From assembly GCA_964023205.1 (NCBI GenBank), contig OZ026837.1, positions 12,749,479 through 12,813,478 of the forward strand: a DNA stretch of 64,000 bases, written 5' to 3'. The notes below the pieces were generated by a model. It saw only the letters and a program-made list of their open reading frames with translations, made no database searches and had not been told where the DNA came from. The stretch is from Lutraria lutraria. Lineage: Eukaryota > Mollusca > Bivalvia > Venerida > Mactridae. Both the position numbers and the translations under genes were made by a program. Positions 36,853-50,126 of the stretch are shown here, in pieces (position 1 is the stretch's first letter; every line of letters starts with the position of its first letter).

Positions 36853-37531
36853 TTTAGCTTTTAGGATCGTTGAATGTCCAGCTTCCGGCGTCCAGCGTCC
36901 GTCGTACGTCCACAATTAGTTTGTTTACAACGAATCGTGATTAAACTTGCTCACAATGTATATGGCCACAATGTCTCTGCTAAGTTCGATTATGGGCAAA
37001 ATCGGACAATAACTTCTAGAGTTATGGGCCCTTGAATTACAAAATTTGCTATATTTAGCTTGTTTACACTCTAGCGCCTTCATTTATTCACCAATCCTAA
37101 TCATATTTTCAGTAAATGAGTATAACCAAAAGATCTTGGACAAGTTCGATTATGGGCAAAATCAGACCAGAACTTCAAGAGTTATGGACCCTTAACTTAG
37201 AAAATTTGCTATATTTTAGCTTGTTTACACTCTAGTGCCTTCATTTATTCACCGATCCTAATCATATTTACAATGAATGTGTATGACCTTATGGTTTTGG
37301 ACAAGTTCAGTTATGGGTGGAATCGGACCACAACTTCAAGAGTAATGGGCACTTGGATTAGAAAATTTGCTACGTTTTAGCTTGTTTAACAGTATTATAC
37401 CTTCATTGTTGGTTTTAATCTCAAAATCTACGTAAAAATGAGTTTTACGAGATGGAAACTATATTACCTGGTCATAAATTATTGGCCTTTGTTCTCAGGT
37501 GAGCGATAAAGAGCCATCGTGGCCCTCTTGT
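36853..37531 (+). mobile_element. Dispersed element sharing ends with 29155..30291
   Basis: The left part has the GTCCAGCGTCCGTCG block. Three to four subrepeats of about 161 bp follow, with CAAGTTCGATTATGGGCAAA and TCATTTATTCACC text. The right end is GGTGAGCGATAAAGAGCCAT followed by CGTGGCCCTCTTGT, matching the right end of the 29155 element including the hairpin and CTTGT. The interior is largely unlike the other element. Confidence 0.7.
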
Positions 37532-38662
37532 CTTTGTTAGTTGGGTAAGGTTAGTGCGATATCATCACATGATTTTATTGTAATCTTACAAATTTATTCA
37601 TATAGATAAACACAATTTGTCTAGTTTTAGCTTGTAGGGACCAATTTTCTGAATATAAGTAGTCTTTTATTGTGAGAGAATTTGATATTCTGCTTTAGAA
37701 TTTTGTCTTTCTAATAAGTGAATGGTTGAAATTCATGTAGTTCACCATTTATGATTATACATTGTATAATAATTTTGCTTACATTTAGTTTTCCATCTTT
37801 ACAGGGTTTTATGTTACATTATATTAATCTATATTGTTAAGTCACTCATGGATAAAACATGCAGGTACGACTGAGATTGGTATTGGAGAAAAAATGATTT
37901 ATTGATGTCTACAAAAGAAAGTCCGGGAGATGATTGTGTATTGTATTACAATAACTAAAGTTTCTTGTTTCTTTATTTAAGTTAATTCTGAGTGATTTGT
38001 ATAGGGGTCATCATGTGTCCCTATCTGTTGCTTTCAACAGAATTCTATCAGGGTCAGCTATGACATCTCCAGGTTTGATTAGAAAGTAAAAATAAAATGT
38101 CAGATCAAAGACCTATGCTTCACTGCATAGGGTTGGTGTCTATAATCAGATCAAACATTGCTATAAAAGGCCTAAATATGGACCTTTTTACTGGTATGTA
38201 TCATATTGTGTTAAAAGTATGAATAATGTAGTGGTTTCATCTTTGTATTGTAACTTATAGATATTTTACACTCAGCTTGTGATACTGTTCACTGTTATTG
38301 TTGATGCTAAAATTGAGATCCAAGTCATTGATTTTTGGTTACCATGGAGACATGAGATTTTATTAAATCTGCCACACCTACATGTACTGACATTTTTACT
38401 GCAATCTTGTTAAAGCTTGAATAGCATGCTTAGCTTCATATAACTGCAATGTTCATGTTATTTTTGAGAGATCGGTGTTTCAGTGAAAACAGAATCAGTG
38501 TTAATAATTAGTGTGTTGCTTATATATTGCTCAATGTACGGGTACCAGTCATTGAAAAAATTGATATTTTTTGTATACTGGGTAGGTACATAGTATATGA
38601 ACATGTCACATTAGTTCAAGTTTTTGTTTATTGTTTTCATTTGTTCATCATTCAAACAGGAA
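37532..38662. other. Gene-free stretch
   Basis: AT-rich, no exon or named repeat recognised. Confidence 0.5.
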
Positions 38663-38905
38663 TAAGACCCCTCAGTGGTTGAGTGGTTAAGGTCGCTGAC
38701 TTCAAATCACTGTAACCTCTCACTGATGGAGGGTCATGGGTTTCAGCTCAGCTATCAACTGTATCTCTTCAAGTGATAAAGTAGGCAGTTGCTTATGGAG
38801 GATGGAGTCTAGTACTGTTTTTTCCTAAGAATGATGGTTAGGTGAACTGTCCTCCTCAAATAACTCTGACTGTTGAAAAGGGGTGTAAAACTCAAATAAA
38901 CAACA
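38663..38905 (+). mobile_element. tRNA-derived SINE, near full length
   Basis: The head GTTGAGTGGTTAAGGTCGC and the CTTCAAATCACTGTAACC block come first, with a decayed B box (GGGTTTCAGCTC). The body has GTAGGCAGTTGCTTATGG and GTTAGGTGAACTGTCC, and the end is AAAAGGGGTGTAAAACTC plus a CAAATAAAC tail. Confidence 0.85.
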
Positions 38906-40268
38906 AGCTAATCAACATTCAGGAAACAGGAATACTGAAAAAATTGAACTAATAAACAACTCAATGTTTTATTTTTACTCCATAAAAATTGTTTGTTTTC
39001 AAATACTTTAAATGCCCTTGGTAATGGACCCTGATAAAATATACTAGAATCTAAAAATGTTTCCCGTAGAATGTTAATCCAAATTATTGTTTCTCTTGAA
39101 ATCTCAAAACTGTGAGAAAGATATATGTAGCTGAATTCAACAATAATGGTAGCATTTTCTTGTTTTGGAAATTAGATTATGTTTACATACAAATGAAAGT
39201 GAAATAAAAGTTTTTTTTATGTCTTGATCAGAATGTTCATCTTAAGTTGTTTCTTTTTAAAATAAAAAAAAATCATTAAATTAAAGATGCTTTGTTTGAA
39301 ACTGGGTGCCTTGTTTATCATAGTGATTAACACCCTATGTTTTCCTTTTTTCTTTTTTTTAAATTTATTTGAATTAGGTTAAGACCTGTAATTTTATCTA
39401 AACTTTGTTCAGAATCATGCTTTTTAGGTAATTTTCGCAATATTTTATCATTTTCAATTATAATTATCATGTAATATTGATTACAAATTTTTCTAAAATT
39501 GTTCTGTTTTTGTGACTTTGTTTGTTTGGCTTTGTGGACTTTAAGTATCGGTTAATATTATCATCTCTTACTTATACATATTTTTTTTTATATTTTGTTT
39601 TCTTTTTATTTATCAATTTTTGTCCCATTTTGTTATTATTTATAGTTAATTTTAAGTTTTCAGACTTTAATTTTCTGTTTGAGTTTTGTGTTGTTTTGTC
39701 TGTAACTACCCTGTGATTAAATCTAGATGTTTGATTCTGAAGTCATGGACGCTAGCAATTATTTTAGTTGATTTTAATTAATTCCTGATTTAAAGAATGC
39801 AGCAGAGTATTGCGATATTTCAATTTCATTTTATACAACTGACTTTGATTGAAATCGATCGAGGTTTATAAACTTATTTTAGACATATTGAGCACATGTT
39901 TGCAATAAATGTAAGGAATCTTTCATTCATACCAGCAATTATTTGTTTGTTTAATTTTATTCGTAATTTTACGAATTTGATAGTTTTTGACTCTTTTTTT
40001 TAGATTTTGATTTGCTACAATATTTCTACTTGTTTGTGCCTTATAGTTTACAGCACAACATAGCTAAAATGATCTCTGATATAGTGAAGGATCAGATACT
40101 GTGATGAAGTAATTACTTTCCCTAACAGATCACTTCTTTATTTTCAATGTAATGGTTATATAGAAATATAGATAAAGGGAAGTAATTTATTAGGTCCCCA
40201 TGAATTCATAATAACTCAGGTCTACTGTACAAATAAGCTTTAAAGAAGTTTTGAGCTTTAGAACCATA
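38906..40268. other. Gene-free stretch
   Basis: Very T-rich around 39340..39720. An open frame there is low-complexity Phe/Leu/Ile and not credible as a gene. Confidence 0.5.
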
Positions 40269-40502
40269 ATTATGTCCCTTGGTATATTGCAATGCACATG
40301 TCTGTCAGTCCGTCCATAACCAAACCTTGTCCAGGCAATAACAAGAGAACTATTTGGTCTTATGGTCCTCAGCTTTGGTTAGGAGGCTGGTCATCGCATG
40401 TAGAAGACCCCTAATGATTTTGAGGTCAGTAGGTCAAAGGCCAAGGTCATACTATCCAAATGACCTTTTGGGGGCATCCATGTTTCACAAACATTTCTTG
40501 TT
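40269..40502 (+). mobile_element. Dispersed repeat, GGGGGCAT-hairpin-CTTGTT family
   Basis: It starts TTATGTCCC and has GTCTGTCAGTCCGTCC and the GGTCAGTAGGTCAAAGGCCA block. It ends GGGGGCATCCATGTTTCAC, AAACAT and TTCTTGTT. The same ends occur at 1266..1489 and 8443..8520. Confidence 0.7.
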
Positions 40503-41550
40503 TAATAGGGTGATTTCGCAATTATACCTTGTCTCCATGCATTCAAACCAAATTTCATACTCACATGTAAATAAAGTCTACCATAATAAACATGGACCTA
40601 CAATTGGATGTAACCTGACTTATCATTGGTCTATTATTAGATTGACCTCGGAAGCAGCCAATCAGGTACCTCAGTCTTGAGTCTGTTTTCCAATTTCATT
40701 TCTTTAATCTGTGAACATGAGAAAATATTTATGAAATACGGATTCATGAATTACACTCGTAGCTAATGGTAAACAATTACTGGTAGGCATGAAATTAGTT
40801 TTTCTTGAATGTAGCTTTTGTGATACAGTGATAGGAATAGGAAATTTATTAATGTGTACATTAAGTACAAACTACTCAATGTCACGTTATGCATTCTGTA
40901 AAATTTGTTTGTGTCTTAATGATCTAGAAATCCAGAATCTCGGATAATCTTGTGAGTAAAACTTGATCACAGACCATCTCCGTCCTGCAGGAGATGTCAC
41001 GAGGAATCTCAAATAATTATTTGTTTTCCCGCTTGCATCATAACTGAGAGTTTTATATTAAATTTTAAATGCTCTTCCTCTTTGTAGTGTGGCATACAAT
41101 TGTATGACTTGTTTTTATTAAGTCCAATAGCCAGTAATGTGAGTATTGATTTCTATGGTACAATAAAGTCACTAGTTGGTTAATTTATGAACTAACGTCA
41201 AGCAATGATAGTTTGTTTCTTAATTCAGCTGACAGGTGTAGAGGAAGAAATAAAATTTAGAGGTCATAAAATAAAGTTTTTTAGCTGTCTGACACTGAAG
41301 GACATCATGAAAAGATAAAAAAAAAATAAACTGAAAACATGTGTTTACCTTCTTGTGTAAATTTCATTTGAAAGGGTCTTATTTAATACATGTGTATGTT
41401 TTATACGTAATTCTTATGATGATATGTTGTATTATATGTGCATGAGTCAGTGGCCCTTAAATTGATACTGGGGATCAAAGATCAAATGCCATTGATTTAG
41501 CTGGTAAGATGTGGTTGATTCATATCTTAATAAGTTTATATACATAATTA
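40503..41550. other. Gene-free stretch
   Basis: Nothing recognised. Confidence 0.5.
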
Positions 41551-41721
41551 CTGTCAAACCTGTTATAGTGACCTCATCCAAGCAAAGGCCACCCTGTGAA
41601 TAAAGGACATTCTTTTTGATAAAAAGGTCATTGGTTATTTAGAACAAAATAACGGCCAACTGTCAATAAGGACAACATAACAACTTTCCCAAGAGTGGCA
41701 TTTGTGCACATGTTTGACTAG
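41551..41721 (+). mobile_element. MITE, CAGTCAAACCTG family
   Basis: The left end CTGTCAAACCTGTTATAG is preceded by TA. The interior has GGCCACCCTGTGAATAAAGG and CTGTCAATAAGGAC, and the right end is decayed (CACATGTTTGACTAG). Confidence 0.8.
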
Positions 41722-42988
41722 TTGTACAATATAAAAAAAGCGATGTTACTTGCATCTTGTGAAGGCCTGAATGTGTGTGAGTGTATTTGTATGTCTAATC
41801 ATACGTCTTGCATGAAAATGTTCCATTACAAATCATGATATGATCTTGCACACATATTTATCATAATTTCCTGTTTTAAAGAGTAGAATATAATGACTTA
41901 TATGGTTTGAGAGACCAGTTTTATCATAGAATATCTTGATTATTAGCACCATACTTACTGATAATGTATACGTAATACATGTATCATTCTTTAGTGAGAA
42001 ATTATCCAAGTATGTTCGATTTTTGTATTATTTACTTAGTGTTGTAGATAATTTTATGTTTTAATGTAGTGTGTATTATTATGTGGTCCAAAAAAATTAA
42101 ATATTATCCATGATATATTAGTTATATTTGTATACTTATTGAATAGCATGGTATGCTATATGTATGTCTGTATGTTCATGTTTGTGCTTTAGGTTAATTT
42201 GTTGTATTATGAGTAAAATAAGTAAAAGAAATATTGTTTTGTATTTAGCCATTAAGCAGTGTTTATGTGCTTCGAGTTGTTTAAAGGATTTATCTGAACA
42301 TAAAGTTTGATTATTTATAATAAAATGTGAAATTTACCAACTCAGAATGATAAATGTTTTGTCTTGCAAAAGAGGGGGTGTCACGATTTTTAAGTTGCTA
42401 CATTTATTATCTTAGCTAAGGTATATATAATGGACCTCTGGAGATGACTTCAGATAACTTGTTGTAAATGCTTTAACTGTTTTATGAGTTTTCTGAAATA
42501 GTGAATCGTTTGCATTTAAATTTGATTTTCTTTTTGTATTTTCACTGGTAATTATTTACACCTTATATTGTTCCACAGTGTTATAGCTAGACTAATTATA
42601 AATGTATTATCTCTTGTGTGTTCCTGCGAATACTCATTTCAGTCCTGTCCTCGTTTTCTTGTTTTGTTTAACATTTTGATTCTGGTTCATAACTCTTGAT
42701 TCCTAACTTGCACCTAACTGGTTCATTACTGAGTTCTGTTTCATAAGTTCGTGTTTGCTCATAACTTCAGTCAGCTCATAACTTTATATCAGTTCATCTT
42801 GGTACATACTTGAGTTATGATTCATTACTCTATCTGTTCATATCTTGATCTGAGTTAGTTCATGTATTGGTTTAGAAAGGAAGTACTGTTGAAAGCAGGC
42901 ACGAAATCTGATGATTTATTAAACAGCTAAAAGCTCCATTAATTGACTGTTTGCATGCCAGACTATGAACATTGTCATTTATAGATAT
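41722..42988. other. Gene-free stretch with a weak GTTCATAACT repeat
   Basis: 42670..42860 contains many irregular TTCATAACTT-like pieces, probably a decayed tandem repeat. No gene seen. Confidence 0.45.
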
Positions 42989-43305
42989 CAAACATTTCTA
43001 AAATAAACACTGCTTACATAATTAATGCACCCCTGAAACATTTCTACAATAAACACTGCTGTCCTTATTAATGCACCCTGAAACATTTCTACAATAAACA
43101 CTGCTCCCCTAATTAATGCACTCCTGAATCATTTCTAAAATAACCACTGCTATCCGAATTAATGCACCCCTGAAACATTTCTACAATAAACACTGCTCCT
43201 CTAAATAATGCACCCTGAAATATTTCTTCAGTAAACACTATTTCTACAATAAACACTGCTATCATAATTAATGCACCCTGATATATTTCTACAATAAAAA
43301 CTTTA
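42989..43305. repeat. About 46-bp tandem repeat, roughly 7 copies
   Basis: Units contain ACATTTCTACAATAAACACT followed by GCT, a variable spot, then AATTAATGCACCCCTGAA. Copies vary in length, and one is partly deleted near 43230. Confidence 0.9.
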
Positions 43306-44982
43306 GATAATATCTAGTAATCCAGTAATATATTTAAGTTATCACAGAACATAATGTAAAGAAATCTGTAAGGTACCCCCCTAAAAGAGGCAGTCACTAA
43401 GGAAGATGTGTTATATATTTTTGTATTAATAAAATGAACATCATTTCACCCTGTATAATACACACATGTATTTATATTGTGTTAAAAAATTATTCTACAG
43501 AAGTTAGTGCATTATTGTCATTGTGCTATTGATGATTTAATGAAGCTGATGATTTTTTTTAAGTTTAGTACAAAAGTATTGCAACTCAAGACCTAGAGAA
43601 GAATTTACAGCCAACTTCTCTCCAGGCAATGTGGTTGTTGTCAGTTTTTTAATAGGAAGCAGATTTCAATCATAATTGTTTTGAGGGTTATATTATATCT
43701 ATTCCTTATAGTTATGCAAATAATTGGATGCAACATTTTGAAAACCTGTATAACATCAGCTTGAACAAATCCACTCTTGGTCTGCAAAAACTTCTGACTC
43801 ATGTTGCTAAACTTTTACCCATGGCTGCAAATATACATTATAACTCTAGTTCATTGGTCATATATTGTGGCCTAGTAAAACAGGCTGACTGTAGTTGATG
43901 GCCATGTTTTCTTATTTCATTTTGTGGCCATTGTTGATGGTATATATACTTTATGTGTTATTATTGAGATGATGTAATTATGCTGACATTTACATTTGAA
44001 TTTAAGTATTCAGTTTTTTCAAAGTAAAACTAAATAATATTATTTGAATCACATTGGCTATAAAATATTTGTTCAACAGTAGAATTGTCCATGAATTCAT
44101 TAATAATAATTTCTTTTGTTATCAGATATACATTTTGATCTCATTTTTTCAGTCACAAAATTGATTTACATAGGGATATGTGATCTGTATGTGTTAAGCT
44201 ATACCTGTCCACATGCCATCTTCAGAAGATCCAAAATATAAGTTTAGATGGTCTTTTTATTACTTTGCAAATGAGTTTTATCATGTTTTCCCCAGAGAAC
44301 AGTTGATATGATAAAACACTGTTTGCTTACAAACAAGTGGTAGACATATTTATAACATTAAAATGGCTATCTTAGCTAAGGTAGCTCTATGAAATAGGTT
44401 CCATGTGTTTAGAACCTGGTAGTCTCTGGTCAAAGATGGTCATGAGGACAATGTTATATTCACTTTTGTTAATCTTATTTACAGTTATGAATAATTGTTT
44501 AACATATTGAAAAAGGTATTTTAAATTGAAGAGATTCATTCATGTAGTTTTAGAAAATATTACATTTTTTGCTTTATGAATTATACATGTACCCACCGTC
44601 TAAAAATGAAAGTTCTAAGATGATAATCCTATAGTAAAATTTCATTATTAAGACCATCTTGGTTATAAAAATCACTTATATTAGAACCTGAGTTTTCTAC
44701 ATTTCTTCTGTATGTCAACTTTATAATAAGACCAACTCTGCATTGATACCATTCTTCTTCTATAGTCTCATGATGGACTTAGTACCGTAACAAGGTTTTA
44801 CTGTATTTTATGACTTTTGTTTATTGTATCCATTTATGTATGAACTTACTTCACATAGTGTTGTACACTTGATTCTATTCATTCTCGTTTCATTGTATTT
44901 GTTAAGAAAACATTTCAAAATTCTATTGGCTGAAAAATAAAGCATGACAAAAAAGTGTGTCTTTACTTCTTTTGTATCTATG
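43306..44982. other. Gene-free stretch
   Basis: AT-rich, nothing recognised. Confidence 0.5.
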
Positions 44983-45210
44983 GTCAAGTGGTAATGGTGT
45001 CTGAATAGTAATCATCAGTCTCTGACCACCAAATGTGATTTTGAATCTAGACGGAGACCTCACCAATTTCACATTCACAAGGATTGTGTCCAGCTAGCTG
45101 ATGGATGGATGGTCCGAGGTTCTGTATGTGTATACTAGCGGTCTTCATCCACCATTGAAGCTGAGAAGGCTGCCTAATGACCTTTACTGTTGGGAGAAGT
45201 TAACCGCAAA
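44983..45210 (+). mobile_element. SINE-like repeat (same layout as 26453..26650)
   Basis: The tRNA-like head GTCAAGTGGTAATGGTGTC is followed by TAGTAATCATCAG, CCAGCTAGCTGATGG and CATCCACCATTGAAGC in the same order as at 26453. Decayed. Confidence 0.5.
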
Positions 45211-46544
45211 AAAAATGCGGAATTTCAGATAATTAAAACCTTGTGACATTTCCACAGATTGAATGGCCCAGGTGACAATATGAATACACAAATGTACATG
45301 TTAAACATATGTGTACAACGTTGACTCTGATTGGTGAATGCAGGCTCATCAAATCAAAACAAGTGTTTGAAGATCATTATGTGCGAGCATTCTTTCAACT
45401 ACAAGAAATTCAACTACTATATGTAATATCAGTTCCTCATCAAATCCAGAAATCTTACATGGATCAAGATATATTGATACCTTAGGGTGATATAGCCCTG
45501 TTAAAAGACCAGTCTTAGAATGCAGTCTTTCCATTGGTCAACATAAAGCATGAACACAAAATTAACCAATGAGGTTTTAGAATTGAAATGACCTACACTC
45601 CTAGATACAAGTATACTGGTATTTGATATTCGAAAATAAGTCTAGACCAGTCTGTTGCTGTGGTAAGGGTTCAAAGCAGCAGAACCAGTCTCTGACAGCC
45701 ATTATAAGCAGATGACGAGCAACAGATTGAAATAACACAGACCGATGTCATTACAATATTACTCATAGATATCATTTATCTGAGATGTAAGAAAAAATGA
45801 AAAGAAATATCACAATAATCCTTTTATTACACAAGAAACTGGAAGTATATCATTATTCCTCATCTAAGGCAAAACATTTCATGAAAAACAACATAATAAT
45901 AATAACATATAGGTGCAAACATTTTTAATAACATACATTAATCAGCAATGCTAGGCAATCAAATTGGAAATTACTAGAGACTACCCCAAAACACAGTTTA
46001 TATGGCAAACAAAAGTGATTAATTAAACTAGACAGTTAATTTCTAACTTCAACATGAAGAGTAGCAGTCCTGTGGTTTCAAGCAGAAATTTGGACATCAT
46101 TGTAACACTGTTTAGGGCCTAAACAATATCATCCAACAAGATTCTTGCACAGAAAAATTAAAAAATTCAAATAGAAATTTTCCCTAACAGCATCCCCATG
46201 GGAATTTTTACAAATTAAAAAAAAATACTGTTTGAATGGTTTTACTACACATTGGATGTAATTTGAAGGTTTATTAATAAGGAAAAATGACATAAATTCT
46301 TAAAAAAGAAAACCTTGTATCAAAGTCTGCTAACATGGCATAATTCAGACAAAGGCTTAATACTATATTCTACAATTACAAGTGCCTGATACCAATCTAT
46401 ACTCAAATCAAGCTACACTGCATTTTAATGAGAAAAATAAATAAACCCTGAAAAACATTTCAAGACAGTTTAAATTACATATCATACAACTCTTCACCCA
46501 GTGTTTGATTCAAAATCATTATACACAAGGTAAAATATATAAAC
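45211..46544. other. Gene-free stretch
   Basis: No exon or named element seen. A 61-codon frame near 45349..45534 on the - strand shows no family features. Confidence 0.45.
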
Positions 46545-46740
46545 TTTATTACAAGCATCGATATCACGAGCACTAGGCGTATCTCAGGGAGATCTTGAAG
46601 TCCCCGTCATTTTTTGTTCCATATTTTTTACGAGTTGATTCTTCATTCAACAAACAAAACCCAGTTAAAACAAGCACCAGGTTTACCTGGAGCATCTAGT
46701 CGGGTCCGATGACTCCTCAATATAATGTAGTTTAACTGTA

Positions 46741-46915
46741 CAGTACAACCTCTGTAGAGGAACGCTCTGTGGAGCTGCAAATATTGGCCGTTGTTTAGAG
46801 GTTGTTGCACTTCAGAGGTTAAATTCATAGTATTTATGAGCTTAGGGAAATTTTAAAGGTGTTGTCATAGAGAGGTTGTTGCTCTACAGAGGGTCGGTCT
46901 AGAGAGGTTGTACTG
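46741..46915. mobile_element. MITE, CAGTACAACCTCT family
   Basis: Ends CAGTACAACCTCTGTAGAGG and (reverse complement) CAGTACAACCTCTCTAGACC, flanked by TA on both sides. Second of three copies in the window. Confidence 0.88.
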
Positions 46916-48122
46916 TACTCGATTCTGCAAATTAATGTCTAAGATAACTTCGGATAGTATTTAACTTCTTCACCATTTCAAAATAATCCATCATATTATG
47001 CCTTCTGCATTTTCAGAATACAATGTATCATTTTCTGCACACGACCAGTCTAAGAATGAAGCGATCTCATTGTTTAATTGGAAACTGCAAGCAGAAACAA
47101 TGAATCACAGTCTGGAGATGTTAGACAGGTTATTCAATTAAGTATCCAAGAAAAAAGAAAAAAAAAAAAGAATGAAAATTTTCTGATCAGAGCCAGAATG
47201 GCCTGAGCTAAAAATGAAACTGGTGAAATGAAATCTTTTTAAAAATGGATGGCAGAAAAAAAGGGTTTTAAGCTATTTCTGTTTGGACTAATTAGTAATA
47301 CATGTAATCATTTAATCGCTTTGAAAGTAATTCATTAAATCAAGATTTTTTCTTGAACTAATCTTGCATACTTCATGGATAGTTCATAAGTATGAATACT
47401 TGTTTGATAGGGTAATTAATAATTTGATATGTTGAATACAATAAATCCACAACAAATATAAAATTATCTTACTGTTAAATTCTTTAACACACAATACAAC
47501 ACACGATGGAATGAACAATGTATTGCCATATTTGTAAACATACTATTCAACTTCTTCAACATTCTAACAGAATCTCAACAGAGTCATATCAAACTTCAGA
47601 AACAGTTATCATACTTTTGTAATTAGTGGGAAAAAATTATGAAATTAAGCAGTTTTTTTATCTGTCGAAAGCTATAGTTTTAAAGTGACAGAAATATCTC
47701 ACCACATACATTCAATCTGAATGGCTTCAAGTTACATGATGCAGTTTAAATGAATGGGAATGTTATTTAACTATAAAGTTACAAGGCACGAGTAAATCCT
47801 ACTTGCATCCTTTCAGAGAATGAGATCTTGTCTGTTCAGTAAAAAAGAACCCAAATAGCACAAAATTCCGAAAAAGTCTCCCTTTGCAGGCATTGTTTAT
47901 GCCATTAAGCATTTAGACAAAGAATGGAACTGTTTACTTTAGATCTATAGCGCAATATTGCAGACCCATTGGTATTTCACAGGGGTCACATAATACGTCC
48001 CCTAGAATATGTTCAATTAAGGCAGGCATATGAAAGTAAAAAGCACAAAATGAACTCCAAAAATAAGTTTGGTTGTGCAAGTGTAAACCAGGGACAGTAA
48101 ACCTAGGACATAATCCTGAATT
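46916..48122. other. Gene-free stretch
   Basis: AT-rich, nothing recognised. Confidence 0.5.
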
Positions 48123-48225
48123 CAGCCCCTTTTCAACAGTCAGAGTCATATGAGGCAGACAGTTCACCTAACCGTCGTTCCTGGGAAGAACTGCCGACTT
48201 TCTCACATCAAGAGACATGGATGGC
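48123..48225 (-). mobile_element. SINE fragment
   Basis: On the - strand this is the 3' body: CATGTCTCTTGATGTGAG, a shortened middle, TTCTTCCCAGGAACGACGG, AGGTGAACTGTCTGCC and GACTGTTGAAAAGGGGC. The tRNA-like head is absent. Confidence 0.8.
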
Positions 48226-49405
48226 CTGGATTCAGTACCAGTATCAGGGGTGTGACTGCTCCAAGAGCAAAAAGGCTGAAATACCCTAACCCCACCCCTT
48301 CATGCTTGCAAAAACATCATTTTTGAGTAGGTCAGACTGAATCTGGACCCTTTTGTTTCAAACAATTTAAGACAAAAAAGAGGAAATCAGCTGAAAGGAG
48401 GAAGAATCACACCCCTGACAGTATTAATCCTGTTATCAGTAAACAACTACCAACTTTGTGACATTAACCAAACAAAGACAGCAAGTGCCACCACACCCAT
48501 GTGCCCCACGTTGTGAGCACACAAGCCTGGGGACCATAGACCTGATGCTCCACTCTTCCCTTTGCAAAGTTTAAATAAATTCTATTGAGCAGTTTTTATT
48601 CTGCCTATAATGTCTATGTGAAAACTGTATCAATCATCTTTAATTATCACAAACACCTATTTTCTGACTAATTTTTTAAACAATATTTCCTCTACATCAT
48701 ACCTTGATACTGAGAGAGAGATTAACACAATTAGACTTTATGACTGTTTGTTTCAATTCAATCCTGAAGGTGAACTTAATGTAAATGATGTAAATATTCT
48801 AAAATATAATAAATGTATATTCCTAAGGCTAATAGAACCAGTGTATATGTATTATTGCCCTGATTCATTTACAGCAGAACCCACATGTATGTAATGATAG
48901 CAAATTCAATAAATATACCAAGATGACATGATCACTACAGAAAATACCAATCTCAATATTGAAGTTTCAAACTAAAAATATTTCGTGCAGAATTTTAATA
49001 AATACACATAGACGCAATATCAAAGTATCTACATCAGTAAATTAACAACAGTAGAGTAAAATTAAAACAGTTTTGCACCGAATCTTCCTTCTACAGGTAC
49101 TAGCTTTCTTTTAAAATCTGCATCTAGATTTCAATAACCAATAAATATTTTTTTGTCAGATAAAAAGGTAAATATCTAAGATAGTTTTAAGATTCTTGAA
49201 CAAGATACAGACAGGGCATTAAATGTTACAAACACCTCACCGAAGCACTATGAACAATGTCATGTACTCTTGTATAGTCAAACAAGATCATGACATGTAC
49301 TTCTATGCTTTTCAACAAGTATTAAAATCAAGAACATTTAATTGGTTTTCATAATAAATTCCGAAATAAAGACATTACTTTTATTTGAACAACCTAAAGA
49401 AAGTA
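48226..49405. other. Gene-free stretch
   Basis: Nothing recognised. Confidence 0.5.
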
Positions 49406-49580
49406 CAGTACAACCTCTCCAGAGTGGCCCTCTCTTTAGCAACTACCTCCCTTCAACAATAGCATGCTTTTTTCCCACTGCACAATTTAACTATTAATTT
49501 AACCTCTCTAGAGCAAAACCTCTCAACAACAACATAATTTTGCTTCTCCCGCAGGGTGTTGCTTTGGAGATGTTGTACTG
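49406..49580. mobile_element. MITE, CAGTACAACCTCT family
   Basis: Left end CAGTACAACCTCTCCAGAG, right end (reverse complement) CAGTACAACATCTCCAAAG, and TA on both sides. Third copy in the window. Confidence 0.88.
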
Positions 49581-49826
49581 TATCTGAAATGTAATGGAAG
49601 AAATATCTAATTCTTAACATTGATACCAAAACCAAAGATTTCTACAAAAAAATGTGAAAAAAGTTATCTGGTAACATTCTGTAAATCTTTAAAAGATCAC
49701 AGTAAATCCTCACTTAGTATTCATTCTAATTGAGACAGTCTTATTACAAATACCATAAAGATAATCTTAATACAGAGGCTTACTGCATGATTATAAATGC
49801 ATTAATTAATGAACAAAAAAAACGTC

Positions 49827-49832
49827 TTTATT
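49827..49832 (-). terminator. TRAFD1: Candidate poly(A) signal for TRAFD1
   Basis: AATAAA on the - strand, about 225 nt past the modelled TRAFD1 stop at 50057. Common by chance in this composition. Confidence 0.35.
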
Positions 49833-50056
49833 TCATTCATATCCTATCAATGATACAAAATAGGTGAATATTTTACTGACAATGGTTGAATCAAGTTTAA
49901 GGCAGTTAGGACAAAACAGTCACCATTCAATCATGGCAATGACGATATAAGAAAAATATGCAGGAAAACAATGAACAAGTTAATATAAACAGTATGGATC
50001 AAAATTATCACAAATTTGTCTGGAACAAAGAAAAGGCCATGTGACAATTGTATGTA

Positions 50057-50126
50057 TTATATATCACAGCAGTAAGATCGAGGATGGAATGTGACGAAAC
50101 TAACATCACCGGTTATTTGGCCGCCT
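50057..50126 (-). CDS. TRAFD1: TRAFD1 terminal coding exon (tentative)
   Basis: Acceptor TTGTTTTTCAG|AGGCGG. Using the first AG gives GGQITGDVSFVTFHPRSYC and a TAA at 50057. Using an AG two bases later gives a five-residue basic end (RPNNR) and an earlier TGA. The tail is unconserved, so the choice and even the exon need transcript support. Confidence 0.5.
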
